In this document: positions 26,529 to 35,503 of the stretch, piece by piece | Layout of the letters: each line of letters starts with the position of its first letter | Numbering within the stretch: position 1 is the first letter of the stretch | Assembly (NCBI RefSeq): GCF_003003075.1 | Contig: NZ_PVTX01000005.1 | Location: forward strand, 1 to 64,000 | From: Isoptericola halotolerans | GTDB taxonomy: Bacteria; Actinomycetota; Actinomycetes; Actinomycetales; Cellulomonadaceae | Length of the DNA: 64,000 bases | Direction of reading: 5' to 3' | Translations under genes and position numbers: made by a program | The notes under the pieces: generated by a model | Database searches by the model: none | Told to the model about the DNA's origin: nothing | Seen by the model: the letters and a program-made list of their open reading frames with translations, nothing else

Positions 26529-27763
26529 CGGCGCCCGGCCCTGCCGGCGTCCTCGGCACGGACGACGCCACGGACCTGCTCGGACGCGCCCGGGAGGCCG
26601 CGGAAGGCTTCGTCGCGGACCTCGTCGAGCTCACGTCGTTCGACTCCGGGACGTGGAACCCGGCCGGCACGCGCCGTGCGGCCACGTGGTGCGCCGACCG
26701 CCTCCGGTCGTTCGGGGCCCGCACGGAGATCGTCGAGGTCCACCGCACGGGCCCGCCGGTGGGCCCGGCCCTCGTCGCGCGGCTCCCCGTGCCCGGCCCC
26801 GGGACGGTCCTGCTCGTCGGCCACACGGACACCGTCTACCCCGACGGCACCGCCGCCGCCCGGCCGGCCGTCCGCGACGGGGACCGGCTGAATGGCCCCG
26901 GCGTGAGCGACGACAAGGGCGGCGTGCTCGCCGGCATCCACGCCATGCGTCTGCTGGCCGACCTGCCCGGCCCGCACGACGGCGAGGTCGTCCTGCTGCT
27001 CAGCCCCGACGAGGAGGTGGGGTCGCCCCAGACGGTGAGCCTGCTGACAGCGCTGGCCCGGGAGGCCGACGTCGTCCTCGGGCTGGAGTGCGCCCGGGAG
27101 AACGGCGACCTCGTCCTCGGTCGCAAGGGGGCGTGCGACGTCACGGTGGAGCTCAGGGGGCGGGCTGCGCACGCCGGCATCGAGCCCGAGCGCGGGATCG
27201 ACGCCGCCGCCGCAGCCGCCGCGCTCGTGCTGTCGGTGCGCGACGCCGCCGCCGCACGGCCCGGCGTGACGATCAACGTCGGTGTGCTGCGCGCCGGCAC
27301 CCGGCCCAACGTCGTCGCCGACCGCGCGCGCCTCGAGATCGAGGTGCGGGCGCCGTCGGCCGCCGCCCTCGACGAGGCCCTGCTGGCGGTGGACGACCTG
27401 GTGGACGCGGTGGCCGTCGGCGGCGTCTCCGGGACCACGGAGCGCAGCGGGTCGTGCCCTCCGCTGGAGCCGACGCCGGCGTCCCGCCGCCTCCTCGACC
27501 TCGCCGTGCGCCGTGGCCGCCGGACCGGCCTCGCCGTGGACGGCGCCCTGACCGGAGGGGTGTCCGACGCGAACTTCGCGGCGGCGACCGGCACGCCGAC
27601 CCTCGACGGCCTCGGGCCCGTGGGCGGCGGCGACCACAGCGCCGCCGAGTGGCTCGACGTCGCGACAGCACCCGCACGGATCGCCCTCCTGGCCGGCCTC
27701 GTCCTCGACGCCGGCCGGCTCCTCGCCCCGCAGGAAACGCCCTCACGAAAGGAACACCCATGA
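26525..27763 (+). CDS. M20-family zinc carboxypeptidase (CPG2-like)
   Basis: A 412-residue cytosolic metallopeptidase of the ArgE/DapE/CPG2 clan. Zinc ligands are H100 and D102 in [11 protein letters not shown]130 in GVSDDKGG, the Glu pair in DEEVGS (general base and ligand, about 163-164), and a late His in [30 protein letters not shown] marks the dimerisation domain. The closest pattern is glutamate carboxypeptidase (CPG2), which removes C-terminal acidic residues. The overlap with both neighbours (GTGA, ATGA) implies that it cleaves the imported substrate. There is no signal peptide. Confidence 0.87.
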   Translation: MTAPGPAGVLGTDDATDLLGRAREAAEGFVADLVELTSFDSGTWNPAGTRRAATWCADRLRSFGARTEIVEVHRTGPPVGPALVARLPVPGPGTVLLVGHTDTVYPDGTAAARPAVRDGDRLNGPGVSDDKGGVLAGIHAMRLLADLPGPHDGEVVLLLSPDEEVGSPQTVSLLTALAREADVVLGLECARENGDLVLGRKGACDVTVELRGRAAHAGIEPERGIDAAAAAAALVLSVRDAAAARPGVTINVGVLRAGTRPNVVADRARLEIEVRAPSAAALDEALLAVDDLVDAVAVGGVSGTTERSGSCPPLEPTPASRRLLDLAVRRGRRTGLAVDGALTGGVSDANFAAATGTPTLDGLGPVGGGDHSAAEWLDVATAPARIALLAGLVLDAGRLLAPQETPSRKEHP

Positions 27764-29043
27764 CGACGTCACCACGTGGTGCCCGTCTGGCCGCCCTCCT
27801 CGCGGGCACGGCCGTGGCCGTGCCCCTCCTTCTCGCCGGCCCCGCCGGGGCCACCCAGCCCGAGGCGGGCGACGGCGGCCAGCTGGTCCTCGTCGGCGGC
27901 AGCCTCGCGGACGACAACGCGGAGGTCTACGGCGAGATCGTCGAACGCGCCGGTGGTGCCGACGCCCGGATCGGGATCATCACCGCCGCGGCCGTCCCGG
28001 CGTCCCAGGACCCTGACGCGGGCACCGAGGACGGCAACAACTCGGTCGACAACGGCACCTACTACGCCGACCTCCTCGAGGGCTTCGGTGCCGGGGAGAC
28101 GACCTGGATCCCGCTCGACCTCGACCACCCGGAGGTCGCGCACGACCCGGCCGTCGTGGAGCAGGTCGGCGAGCTCACCGGCTTCTTCTTCGGCGGGGGC
28201 GACCAGTACCGCTACGTGACCCTGATGACGCAGGGCCCCGAGCAGGAGGACACCCCGCTGCTCGCCGCCGTCCGGGACCGCTTCGAGGACGGCGCCGTCG
28301 TCGCGGGGACCTCCGCCGGCATGCAGATCATGGCCGGGGCGAACATGGTCACGGGCGGCGAGAGCTGGGAGGCGCTCGCGAACGGCAGCGCGCCCGGCTA
28401 CTTCGACGACCCCACCGAGCTCGGCTACCTCCCTCGCGGCGGCTTCGGGTTCTTCGCCTCGGGGCTGCTCGACACGCACTTCGGCGCGTGGGGCCGCCAG
28501 GGGCGTGCGATCCGCCTGGCGAGCGACACCGACGAGGAGCGGGTGTTCGGCGTCGACCCGAACACGGCGCTGGTGGTCGACCACGCCGGGACCGACCACG
28601 AGCAGCTCTCCGTCCTCGGCGAGAACGGTGTCAACCTGCTGGACCTGCGGGACGCCCGTCCCCGCATCTCCCGGGGCGAGTGGAGCATCCGCGGCGTGCG
28701 GTGGTCCTGGCTGGCCGACGGCGACCGGTACGACGCCGCACGACGGGACGTCACGCCGTCGGCGGCTGCCCGGGAGCTGCGCCCGACGGTGCGCGGCACG
28801 GACGCGCAGCGCACGGACGTGTTCTCCTCGCTCGCCGGTGACGGCACCGAGTTCGTGCTGTCCGACCTGGCGCGCGCGCTGGCCTCGTCGAAGGACCGCA
28901 GGACGACCGGCACCACGTTCGAGACGGACCCGCGCTTCCAGGTCGGGCTCGTGGAGGGACCGGGGTTCCGCGCCTACACCACCGACGGGTCGCAGGCGTC
29001 GTCCTACGAGTCCCTCCGGGTGTCGGTCCGCGCGACCCGCTGA
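27760..29043 (+). CDS. Secreted cyanophycinase-like serine peptidase (family S51)
   Basis: A 427-residue secreted protein. The signal peptide is about residues 1-31 (basic start, LLAGTAVAVPLLLAG, then AGA-TQ). The S51 core follows: VGGSLADDN (45-53), FFGGGDQ with Gln149, the nucleophile elbow GTSAGM with Ser185, and LLDTHFGAWGRQGR (236-249), which corresponds to the D-x-H-F...R-GR block of cyanophycinases. Cyanophycinase cuts multi-L-arginyl-poly-aspartate into beta-Asp-Arg dipeptides; other S51 members cut Asp dipeptides. An exported enzyme followed by import and a cytosolic M20 peptidase suggests scavenging. The C-terminal 150 residues are less conserved. ATGA overlap with the M20 gene. Confidence 0.82.
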   Translation: MTTSPRGARLAALLAGTAVAVPLLLAGPAGATQPEAGDGGQLVLVGGSLADDNAEVYGEIVERAGGADARIGIITAAAVPASQDPDAGTEDGNNSVDNGTYYADLLEGFGAGETTWIPLDLDHPEVAHDPAVVEQVGELTGFFFGGGDQYRYVTLMTQGPEQEDTPLLAAVRDRFEDGAVVAGTSAGMQIMAGANMVTGGESWEALANGSAPGYFDDPTELGYLPRGGFGFFASGLLDTHFGAWGRQGRAIRLASDTDEERVFGVDPNTALVVDHAGTDHEQLSVLGENGVNLLDLRDARPRISRGEWSIRGVRWSWLADGDRYDAARRDVTPSAAARELRPTVRGTDAQRTDVFSSLAGDGTEFVLSDLARALASSKDRRTTGTTFETDPRFQVGLVEGPGFRAYTTDGSQASSYESLRVSVRATR

Positions 29044-29131
29044 CCGATCCCGGGACGGTGCCGGGTGGCGTGGCGACGGGTCCGCGACCCCTTGCTACGC
29101 TGCCCGGCACCCGCACAGACAGGAGTCCTCG

Positions 29132-30007
29132 GTGGAGACCACCAGCCACCCGCGGTCCGGGTTGGCGGACCGGATCCGGCGCGGCCTCGGCGACTGCACC
29201 CCCGCCGAGCGCAAGGTCGGCCGGGTGCTCCTCTCGGCGTACCCGTCCGCCGGGTTCGAGACGGTCGCCGTGCTCGCGGCGCGGGCCGGCGTGAGCGGAC
29301 CGACCGTCGTCCGGTTCGTCGCCCGGCTCGGGTTCACCGGGTTCCCCGACTTCCAGGCGGCGCTGCGCGCAGACCTCGACGACCGCAGCGCCTCGCCGCT
29401 GGCGCTGTACGAGACGCGCGACGTCGCGGCGACCTCCGGGACGGAGGACGCGCTGGCGCGGTACGCGCCGGCTGCCGTCCGGGCGGTCCAGCACACCTTC
29501 GACCGGCTGCCGCCGAGCGACGTCGCACGCACCGTCGAGCTCCTCGCCCACGAGGGCCGCCGCGTGCTGGTGGTCGGCGGGCGGTTCAGCCGGCTCCTCG
29601 GCCTCTACCTGGTGCAGCACCTGCAGCAGATGCGGCCCGACGTCGAGTTCGTGTCCGACCGGCCCGAGTGGCGGGCCAACGCCTTCACCGACCTCCACCA
29701 CCGCGACGTGCTGGTGGTCTTCGACTACCGGCGGTACGAGCAGGAGTCGCTCACGCTCGCCCAGTTCGCCGCCGACCGGAAGGCCTCGATCGTCCTCTTC
29801 ACGGACGCCTGGCTCTCACCGGTCGCGTCGCTGGCCGACGCGGTCCTGCCCAGCGACACGGGGTCGTCCTCGCCCTACGACACGATGGCTCCCGCGATGG
29901 CCGTGGTCGAGGCGGTCGTGTCGGGGGTGCTCACCGCGCGCGGCCCGGACGCCCACCACCGCATGGAGCAGATCGAGGCGACCGGGACCTCGCTCGGGAT
30001 CCTCTGA
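29132..30007 (+). CDS. MurR/RpiR-family transcriptional regulator
   Basis: A 291-residue regulator. The N-terminal HTH of the RpiR type is at about 10-75 (TPAERKVGRVLL, VLAARAGVSGPTVVRFVARLGF). A C-terminal SIS domain starts near 140 (RRVLVVGGRFSRLLGLYLVQHL, DVLVVFDYRRYEQESLTLAQFA). RpiR proteins sense phosphorylated sugars or other small ligands through the SIS fold. The GTG start has AGGAG (29121-29125). It follows the S51 gene by 88 bp on the same strand, so it may regulate that operon, although it has room for its own promoter (TACGCT near 29095). Confidence 0.88.
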   Translation: METTSHPRSGLADRIRRGLGDCTPAERKVGRVLLSAYPSAGFETVAVLAARAGVSGPTVVRFVARLGFTGFPDFQAALRADLDDRSASPLALYETRDVAATSGTEDALARYAPAAVRAVQHTFDRLPPSDVARTVELLAHEGRRVLVVGGRFSRLLGLYLVQHLQQMRPDVEFVSDRPEWRANAFTDLHHRDVLVVFDYRRYEQESLTLAQFAADRKASIVLFTDAWLSPVASLADAVLPSDTGSSSPYDTMAPAMAVVEAVVSGVLTARGPDAHHRMEQIEATGTSLGIL

Positions 30008-30049
30008 GGCTCCCGGCCGGTGTCGGCGGCGAGGCGTAACCTCGCACCC

Positions 30050-30349
30050 GTGGAGCTCATGTTCACCGCGCCGTTGTGGCGATGGGACGCCCGGCAGGAC
30101 GACGCGTGGTGGTTCGTCACCGTGCCGCCCGACGCGTCGGACGTCCTGGCCGACCTGCCGCTGCCGCCGCGGGGCTTCGGCTCGATCCGGGTACGCGTCA
30201 CGGTGGGCGCCACCACCTGGAGCACGTCGGTGTTCCCATCCCGGGAGCAGAACGGCTACGTGCTGCCGATGAAGAAGTCGGTGCGGCAGGCCGAGAACCT
30301 CGTGGCCGACGCCCCGGTCCACGTCACCCTCGCGCCCCGCGACGCCTGA
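30050..30349 (+). CDS. DUF1905 domain protein
   Basis: A 99-residue protein of the DUF1905 beta-barrel family, function unknown. It starts VELMFTAPLWRWDARQDDAWWFVTVP and has the family's late RVTVGATTWSTSVFPS and YVLPMKKSVRQAENL blocks. There is no Shine-Dalgarno at the GTG; TAACCT (30037-30042) ends 7 nt before it, a leaderless arrangement. ATG at 30059 is a weaker alternative start. It is convergent with the MarC gene, with 7 bp between stops. Confidence 0.82.
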   Translation: MELMFTAPLWRWDARQDDAWWFVTVPPDASDVLADLPLPPRGFGSIRVRVTVGATTWSTSVFPSREQNGYVLPMKKSVRQAENLVADAPVHVTLAPRDA

Positions 30350-30356
30350 CGCAGCG

Positions 30357-30992
30357 CTATGCCGTCTGCACGAACTCGATGATGGCGTCGGCGATCTGCT
30401 GCACGGCGATCGCTGCGAGCAGGATGCCGGCGATCCGCGTGATGAGCGTGACCCCGGAGTCCTTCAGGACGCGGTGCAGCACGTCGGCGAAGCGCATCGC
30501 CAGGTAGAGGCTGACGTGCACCAGCACGATGGCGACCGAGATCGCCACGATCCCCGGCACGCCCTCGTCCTCCGAGCGGGCCTGCTGGACGAACACCATG
30601 GTGGCGACGATGGCACCGGGCCCGGCCAGGAGCGGCGTGCCGAGCGGCACCAGCGCCACGTTGGCGCCCGGGGTCGCTGCCGTCGCCTCGCCCGAGTCGA
30701 ACTTCCCGGTGAGGAGCTGCATCGCGACGATGAGGAGCAGCAGGCCCCCCGAGGCCTGGAGCGCCGCGAGCGAGATGCCCATGTACTGCAGCAGCTGCTG
30801 GCCGAACAGCGCGAACACCACGATCACGGCGAACGCGACCGTGACGGCCTGGAGCGCCGCCCGGCTGCGCTGCTTGGAACCCATCGTGGACGTGAGCGCC
30901 AGGAACACCGGGATGGTGCCCGGGGGATCCATGATCACCCAGAGCGTCACGAACGCCTGCGTGAACAGGGTCAGGTCGATCACCTGGCTCAC
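30357..30992 (-). CDS. MarC-family integral membrane protein
   Basis: A 211-residue membrane protein with six hydrophobic segments (about 8-28, 45-65, 70-90, 115-135, 145-165 and 185-205). It matches the MarC/YhgN family: WVIMDPPGTIPVFLALT at the start and GPGAIVATMVF in the centre. The family was once linked to multiple antibiotic resistance, but no transport substrate is established. The GTG overlaps the stop of the PHP gene (GTGA), so the two are co-translated. Confidence 0.86.
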   Translation of the reverse strand: MSQVIDLTLFTQAFVTLWVIMDPPGTIPVFLALTSTMGSKQRSRAALQAVTVAFAVIVVFALFGQQLLQYMGISLAALQASGGLLLLIVAMQLLTGKFDSGEATAATPGANVALVPLGTPLLAGPGAIVATMVFVQQARSEDEGVPGIVAISVAIVLVHVSLYLAMRFADVLHRVLKDSGVTLITRIAGILLAAIAVQQIADAIIEFVQTA

Positions 30993-31840
30993 GGCCGCAG
31001 CACCTCCAGCTTCCCCCGCCGCTCGATCTCGGCCAGCACGGCGGGATCCGTGGTGTTCTCGCCGATCAGGTTGCGCTTGCCGGCGCCGTGGTAGTCGCTG
31101 GAGCCGGTGGTCAGCAGACCCAGCTCGGCGGCGACCTCCCGCAACCGTGCCCGGTCCGCCGCGTCGTGGTCGCGGTGGTCGACCTCGAGTCCGGCGAGGC
31201 CCGCGTCCGCGAGCGCCGCCAGCGTCTCCTCGTCGACGACGCGGCCCCGTTTCCCGGCCCGCGGGTGGGCCATGACCGGCACCCCGCCGGCGGCCAGCAC
31301 CGTCCGGACCGCGTCCGCGGTGTCCGGGGCGTAGTGCGGCACGTAGTAGGGGGCGCCCGGGTGCAGCATCGTCGCGAACGCCTCGTCCCGGTGGGCGACG
31401 ACACCTGCCACGACCAGCGCGTCCGCGAGGTGCGGGCGCCCCACCGTGGCGCCGTCGTGCGTCTGGGCGAGGACGTCCTGCCACGTCAGCGGGAAGTCCT
31501 CCGCCAGCCGGTCGGTCATCCGGCGGGCCCGGGTCAACCGGTCGTCGCGGGTGCGGGCCAGCTCGGCCACGAGAGCCGGATGGGCCGGATCGTGCAGGTA
31601 GGCGAGCAGGTGGACGCTGATGCCGCCGTCGGGCGTCGCGATCCGGGTGGAGATCTCGGTGCCGCGGACCAGCGCGACCCCCGTCCGCGCGACCGTGGCG
31701 GCGGCGTCGGCCCAGCCGCTCGTGGTGTCGTGGTCGGTGAGCGCCACGACGGCCAGGCCGGCGGCGGCGGCGGCCTCCAGGACCTGACCGGGCGTGTCCG
31801 TGCCGTCGGACGCCCGCGAGTGCGTGTGGAGGTCGATCAC
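30989..31840 (-). CDS. PHP-domain phosphoesterase
   Basis: A 283-residue PHP protein. Metal-binding motifs are DLHTHSRASDG at the N-terminus, ALTDHDTTSGW, RGTEIST, VMAHP and, near the end, GSSDYHGAG. These are the features of the YciV/RNase AM-like group that removes phosphates from 3',5'-bisphosphonucleotides or short 5'-phosphorylated RNA. The exact substrate here is not provable. The GTG start has no Shine-Dalgarno; TACACT (31847-31852) ends 6 nt upstream, a leaderless arrangement. The 3' end overlaps marC by 4 bases. It is divergent from the alpha/beta hydrolase. Confidence 0.87.
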   Translation of the reverse strand: MIDLHTHSRASDGTDTPGQVLEAAAAAGLAVVALTDHDTTSGWADAAATVARTGVALVRGTEISTRIATPDGGISVHLLAYLHDPAHPALVAELARTRDDRLTRARRMTDRLAEDFPLTWQDVLAQTHDGATVGRPHLADALVVAGVVAHRDEAFATMLHPGAPYYVPHYAPDTADAVRTVLAAGGVPVMAHPRAGKRGRVVDEETLAALADAGLAGLEVDHRDHDAADRARLREVAAELGLLTTGSSDYHGAGKRNLIGENTTDPAVLAEIERRGKLEVLRP

Positions 31841-31937
31841 TCGGCAAGTGTACGGACGGCGATGCGCACAACCTCTCCACGGCCCCCGCCGTTCGCGTCC
31901 GCCAGCGGTGCCGAGGCGCGCGCGACCATCGAAAGGT

Positions 31938-32759
31938 ATGGACCAGCACACCGCTCTGATGCAGCGCGACGCCCACCCGCCGGTCGCGCGGCCCACGACG
32001 CCGCCACCGGGGGTCGTGTTCGTGCACGGCATGCGGACGTCGTCCGCGATCTGGCACGCGCAGGTCGACCACGTCCGGCACGCCGGCCACGAGGCGGTCG
32101 CCGTCGACCTGCCCGCCCACGGAGCACGACGCACCGAACGCTTCTCCATGCCCCGCGCGTTCGAGGTGATCGACCACGCGGCGCGCTCCTTCCGCCCCGG
32201 CACCCCCGTCGTCGTCGTGGGCCTGTCCCTGGGCGGCTACACCTCGCTGGCCTGGGCCGCCCACCGCAGCCAGGAAGGGGCCGCCGACAACGGACCCGAG
32301 CTCGCCGGCCTGGTGGCCGCCGGGTGCACCGCCGACCCGCGCGGCAAGCCGGTGGCCCTGTTCCGCGACGCCGCACGGCTGGCCGTCTCGGGGACGACGG
32401 CGGCACGGCGGGTCGCGCTCCGGACCTGGCGCGGACCGGTGGGCGCGGGGCGAGGCCGACCTGGCGGGACCGAGGTGCCGGACCCGGCGTACCGGCCCGG
32501 CTGGGACGTCGTGACGGACGCCCTCACCGGGCTCGCCGGCCGGTCGTCGGTGGCGAGCCTGCGTGCCATCCGGGCGCCGGTCTGGCTCGTCAACGGCGCC
32601 CGCGACCGCATGCGGCTCGAGGAGTCGCGCCACCTGGCCGCGGCCGCCCGCGGCGCGCTCGTCGTCGTCCCCGAGGCCGGGCACGACGTCAACACCGAGG
32701 CGCCCGCAGCGTTCAACCACACCCTGACCCGGGCCCTGCACGAGTTCGCCCGCAGGTGA
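31938..32759 (+). CDS. Alpha/beta-hydrolase-fold protein
   Basis: A 273-residue hydrolase. The oxyanion strand is VVFVHGMRTSS, the nucleophile elbow GLSLGGY (Ser in GxSxG), a late Asp in NGARDRM and the catalytic His in PEAGHDVNTEAP. There is no signal peptide. ATG 31938 has AAAGGT just upstream. The substrate is unknown; sequence class is esterase/peroxidase-like. A short palindrome (32771-32788) separates it from the aminopeptidase gene. Confidence 0.82.
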   Translation: MDQHTALMQRDAHPPVARPTTPPPGVVFVHGMRTSSAIWHAQVDHVRHAGHEAVAVDLPAHGARRTERFSMPRAFEVIDHAARSFRPGTPVVVVGLSLGGYTSLAWAAHRSQEGAADNGPELAGLVAAGCTADPRGKPVALFRDAARLAVSGTTAARRVALRTWRGPVGAGRGRPGGTEVPDPAYRPGWDVVTDALTGLAGRSSVASLRAIRAPVWLVNGARDRMRLEESRHLAAAARGALVVVPEAGHDVNTEAPAAFNHTLTRALHEFARR

Positions 32760-32802
32760 CCCGGCCTTCGACCTGCCGTGCGGCAGGTGGGAGACTGGAC
32801 CC

Positions 32803-34347
32803 ATGAGCGACACCACCCCGGTCGACCAGACCCGTGACGACGCCGTCGAGGACCGCGGGAGCAACCGTTCCCACCGCCCCGACTCGCAGGCGTTCAAGGA
32901 CTTCATCACCTCGCAGTGGGGTCCGCGCCCCGATCTCGGCGTCACGCCGGGCCGCGCGGCACCCTTCACCGCCGAGCGGCGCGCCAGGTTGTCCGCCCGC
33001 TTCGCCGGCACCCGTCTGGTGCTCCCGGCGGGACCGCTCAAGCAGCGCTCCAACGACACCGACTACCGGTTCCGTCCCCACTCGGCGTTCGCCCACCTCA
33101 CCGGGCTGGGCACCGACCAGGAGCCCGACGCCGTGCTGGTGCTGCACCCGGTGGCGGAGGGCGAGGGCGACCCCGGCGCGGACGGCAGCGGGTCGCACCA
33201 CCACGCCGTGCTGTACGTGCGGCCGCTGGCCCCGCGTGACACCGAGGAGTTCTACGCCGACGCCCGCTACGGCGAGTTCTGGGTCGGCGCCCGTCCGAGC
33301 CTGGACGACGTCACCACGCTGACGGGCATCGAGGCGCGGCACGTGGACGAGCTGCGCGAGGCGCTCGCCAAGGACGTCGGCGAGGACGGCGTGCAGCTGC
33401 TGGTGATCACCGAGGCGGACGAGGAGATCGCGGCGCTCGTCGAGGCGATCCGCACCGAGGCCGGCACCCAGCAGGACGCGTCCGACGAGGCGCTCGCCGA
33501 GGCCGCCTCCGAGCTGCGCCTGGTCAAGGACGAGCTCGAGATCGAGCTCATGCGCGCCGCCGTCGGGCACACGATCGACGGCTTCGAGGCCGTGGTGCTC
33601 GCGCTGCCGCGCGCCGTCGGGCACCGCCGCGGCGAGCGGGTCGTCGAGACCACGTTCGACGCCCACGCGCGCCTCGAGGGCAACGCCGTGGGGTACGAGA
33701 CCATCGCGGCCGCCGGCGAGCACGCCACGACCCTGCACTGGATCACCAACGACGGCGTGGTCCGCTCCGGCGACATGGTCCTGCTCGACGGCGGGGTCGA
33801 GGTCGACGAGCTGTACACCGCCGACGTCACCCGCACCCTGCCGGTGGACGGGGAGTTCACCGACGTCCAGCGCCGCATCTACACCGCCGTGCTGGACGCC
33901 GCGGACGCCGCGTTCGCCGTCGCGAAGCCCGGGGCGAAGTTCCGCGACGTCCACGCGGCCGCCATGGAGGTCATCGCGGCGCGGCTCGAGGAGTGGGGCC
34001 TGCTGCCCGTCACGGCCGAGGAGGCGCTGACCCCGGAGGGGCAGCAGCACCGCCGCTGGATGGTGCACGGCACCTCGCACCACCTCGGGCTGGACGTGCA
34101 CGACTGCGCGCAGGCCCGCCGCGAGATGTACCTCGACGGGGTGCTGGAGCCGGGCATGGTCTTCACCATCGAGCCGGGCCTGTACTTCAAGGCCGACGAC
34201 CTCGCCGTGCCGGAGGAGTACCGCGGGATCGGCGTGCGGATCGAGGACGACGTGCTCGTGACCGCGGACGGCAACGAGAACCTGTCGGCGGCGCTCCCCC
34301 GACGTCCCGAGGACGTCGAGGCCTGGATGGCCCGGCTGCGCGGCTGA
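32803..34347 (+). CDS. pepP: Xaa-Pro aminopeptidase (aminopeptidase P, M24B)
   Basis: A 514-residue enzyme removing N-terminal residues before proline. The N-terminal creatinase-like domain (about 70-230) includes the aminopeptidase P segment RSNDTDYRFRPHSAFAHLTGL. The catalytic pita-bread domain has the five metal ligands: Asp in VLLDGGVEVD, Asp in TADVTRTLP, His in GTSHHLGLDVHD, Glu in TIEPGLYF and Glu in RIEDDVLV. No signal peptide, so it is cytosolic. A Glu/Asp-rich insert (ALVEAIRTEAGTQQDASDEA) sits between domains. It is followed by the palindrome at 34363-34434. Confidence 0.93.
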   Translation: MSDTTPVDQTRDDAVEDRGSNRSHRPDSQAFKDFITSQWGPRPDLGVTPGRAAPFTAERRARLSARFAGTRLVLPAGPLKQRSNDTDYRFRPHSAFAHLTGLGTDQEPDAVLVLHPVAEGEGDPGADGSGSHHHAVLYVRPLAPRDTEEFYADARYGEFWVGARPSLDDVTTLTGIEARHVDELREALAKDVGEDGVQLLVITEADEEIAALVEAIRTEAGTQQDASDEALAEAASELRLVKDELEIELMRAAVGHTIDGFEAVVLALPRAVGHRRGERVVETTFDAHARLEGNAVGYETIAAAGEHATTLHWITNDGVVRSGDMVLLDGGVEVDELYTADVTRTLPVDGEFTDVQRRIYTAVLDAADAAFAVAKPGAKFRDVHAAAMEVIAARLEEWGLLPVTAEEALTPEGQQHRRWMVHGTSHHLGLDVHDCAQARREMYLDGVLEPGMVFTIEPGLYFKADDLAVPEEYRGIGVRIEDDVLVTADGNENLSAALPRRPEDVEAWMARLRG

Positions 34348-34362
34348 CCGTCCGGGCAGCCG

Positions 34363-34434
34363 ACTCCGTTCGGCACGAGGTGACCTGTTCGGCACTCATG
34401 GGTGCCGAACAGGTCACCTCGTGCCGAACCGAGT
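34363..34434. repeat. Long palindrome P1 at the 3' end of the DUF559/AbiEi-like gene
   Basis: A 33-bp inverted repeat (34363-34395 and 34402-34434) with one mismatch and a 6-nt loop. The right arm overlaps the last codons and stop of the minus-strand DUF559 gene (stop at 34414). It lies between that gene and pepP and may act as a bidirectional terminator. Its core (gtgccgaacaggtcac) recurs in palindrome P2 at 35504-35561, on the other side of the same gene. Such similarity is not expected for ordinary terminators. Confidence 0.85.
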
Positions 34435-35397
34435 CGCGGGCGGAGGCGGCAGGAACGGAACCGTCCGGAAGCCCCTGACCATCCCGGCCGGGAACTGTCG
34501 GGCGATGCGCTGCACCACCGACTCCTCCCCTCGCCGTGGCGCTGCGTCCGCAGCCATGAAGCGGATCGGATGGATGCCGGCCTCGTGGAGCGCATCGGCC
34601 CGCCGCTTCTCCTGCTCGATCTCCCGGCGGGCGTCGTGGCCGCGACGCACTCCGTCGTCGACGTACTTCACCCGCCCGTCGAACTCCACGTAGACACCGT
34701 GGTCGGGCCAGCCGAGGTCGCAGTGGTACATCCTCCGGCGGGTCTGCACGGGAACCTGCGTGACGGGCCGCGGCATGGACACCCGGAGGCAGACGTAGCG
34801 GATCCAGGTCTCCCACGGTGACTCGGCGCCGGCGTCCGCGTGGTCGAGCACCCATCGGGCACGGCGGGTCCCGTTGCGCCTGGTGACGGTGGCCAGGATC
34901 GAGCGTGCCGCGTCCACGTCGAGTGCCGGGACGAGACGGAGCGCGGAGTCGGCGACGACGAGCGCCTCCAGGGGATGCATGGCCAGAGCGCAGTCGACGA
35001 CCGTGCGCTCGAGCGACGTCACGGGCAGGCCGGCGGCCCGGGCCTGCTGTCCGGGTGCGATGACACCGGTGTGACGGCGAAGATCGGCGGCCGCCCTGCC
35101 CGACGGGCGATAGGCCTGCCACAGGTGGGTCTGCTCCGGCGTGTCCCAAAGAGCGCACCCCCACAGCAGGGCCGCGGTCTGGTGACTGAAGAAGTGGGTC
35201 GCGCGCAGCTGACGGTGCACAGCCTCCGCCAGCCGGACGGCACGGCGGCGCGCGGCGGTGAACGACGACTCGGGCGCCTCCTCGGTGCCGACGTAGGCGC
35301 CGACGCGAATCCGTTCGGCGGTGCCGCGGCGGACCGCGCGCACGAGCTGCTGACGATGCGCCTCACGCGCGATGACGAGCTGTCCCGGCTGGATCAT
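34414..35397 (-). CDS. DUF559-type (Vsr-like) endonuclease-fold protein with AbiEi-like N-terminus
   Basis: A 327-residue protein. The N-terminal region (about 1-80; VIAREAHRQQLVRAVRRGTAERIRVGAYVG) resembles the winged-helix AbiEi-type antitoxin domain. The middle (about 100-170) follows the AbiEi C-terminal pattern (LPVTSLERTVVDCALAMHPLEALVVADSAL). The C-terminal 110 residues have the DUF559/Vsr-like nuclease pattern CDLGWPDHGVYVEFDGRVKY with acidic residues and a Lys. No toxin partner gene (AbiEii) is adjacent. ATG 35397 was chosen over an upstream extension with no ribosome site. The gene is flanked by related palindromes P1 and P2, suggesting a mobile unit. Whether it cuts DNA is unknown. 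Confidence 0.72.
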   Translation of the reverse strand: MIQPGQLVIAREAHRQQLVRAVRRGTAERIRVGAYVGTEEAPESSFTAARRRAVRLAEAVHRQLRATHFFSHQTAALLWGCALWDTPEQTHLWQAYRPSGRAAADLRRHTGVIAPGQQARAAGLPVTSLERTVVDCALAMHPLEALVVADSALRLVPALDVDAARSILATVTRRNGTRRARWVLDHADAGAESPWETWIRYVCLRVSMPRPVTQVPVQTRRRMYHCDLGWPDHGVYVEFDGRVKYVDDGVRRGHDARREIEQEKRRADALHEAGIHPIRFMAADAAPRRGEESVVQRIARQFPAGMVRGFRTVPFLPPPPATRFGTR

Positions 35398-35503
35398 GCC
35401 GGCAGACTGACGAACCTCGCCCGCCCGCACCACGGACCTCTGGCGGTCGGTGGACACTCCGGACCTGTGGTCAGGTTCCGGCGGCGGCACCGTGCCGTTC
35501 ACG

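Noticed and set aside
32771-32788. An 18-bp palindrome (acctgccg-tg-cggcaggt) before pepP, considered as an operator.
   Set aside because: Short GC-rich palindrome between co-directional genes with no matching second copy or regulator; not enough support.
34414-35397. A type IV toxin-antitoxin (AbiE) pair.
   Set aside because: Only the AbiEi-like part is present, fused to a DUF559 region; no AbiEii nucleotidyltransferase gene adjoins.
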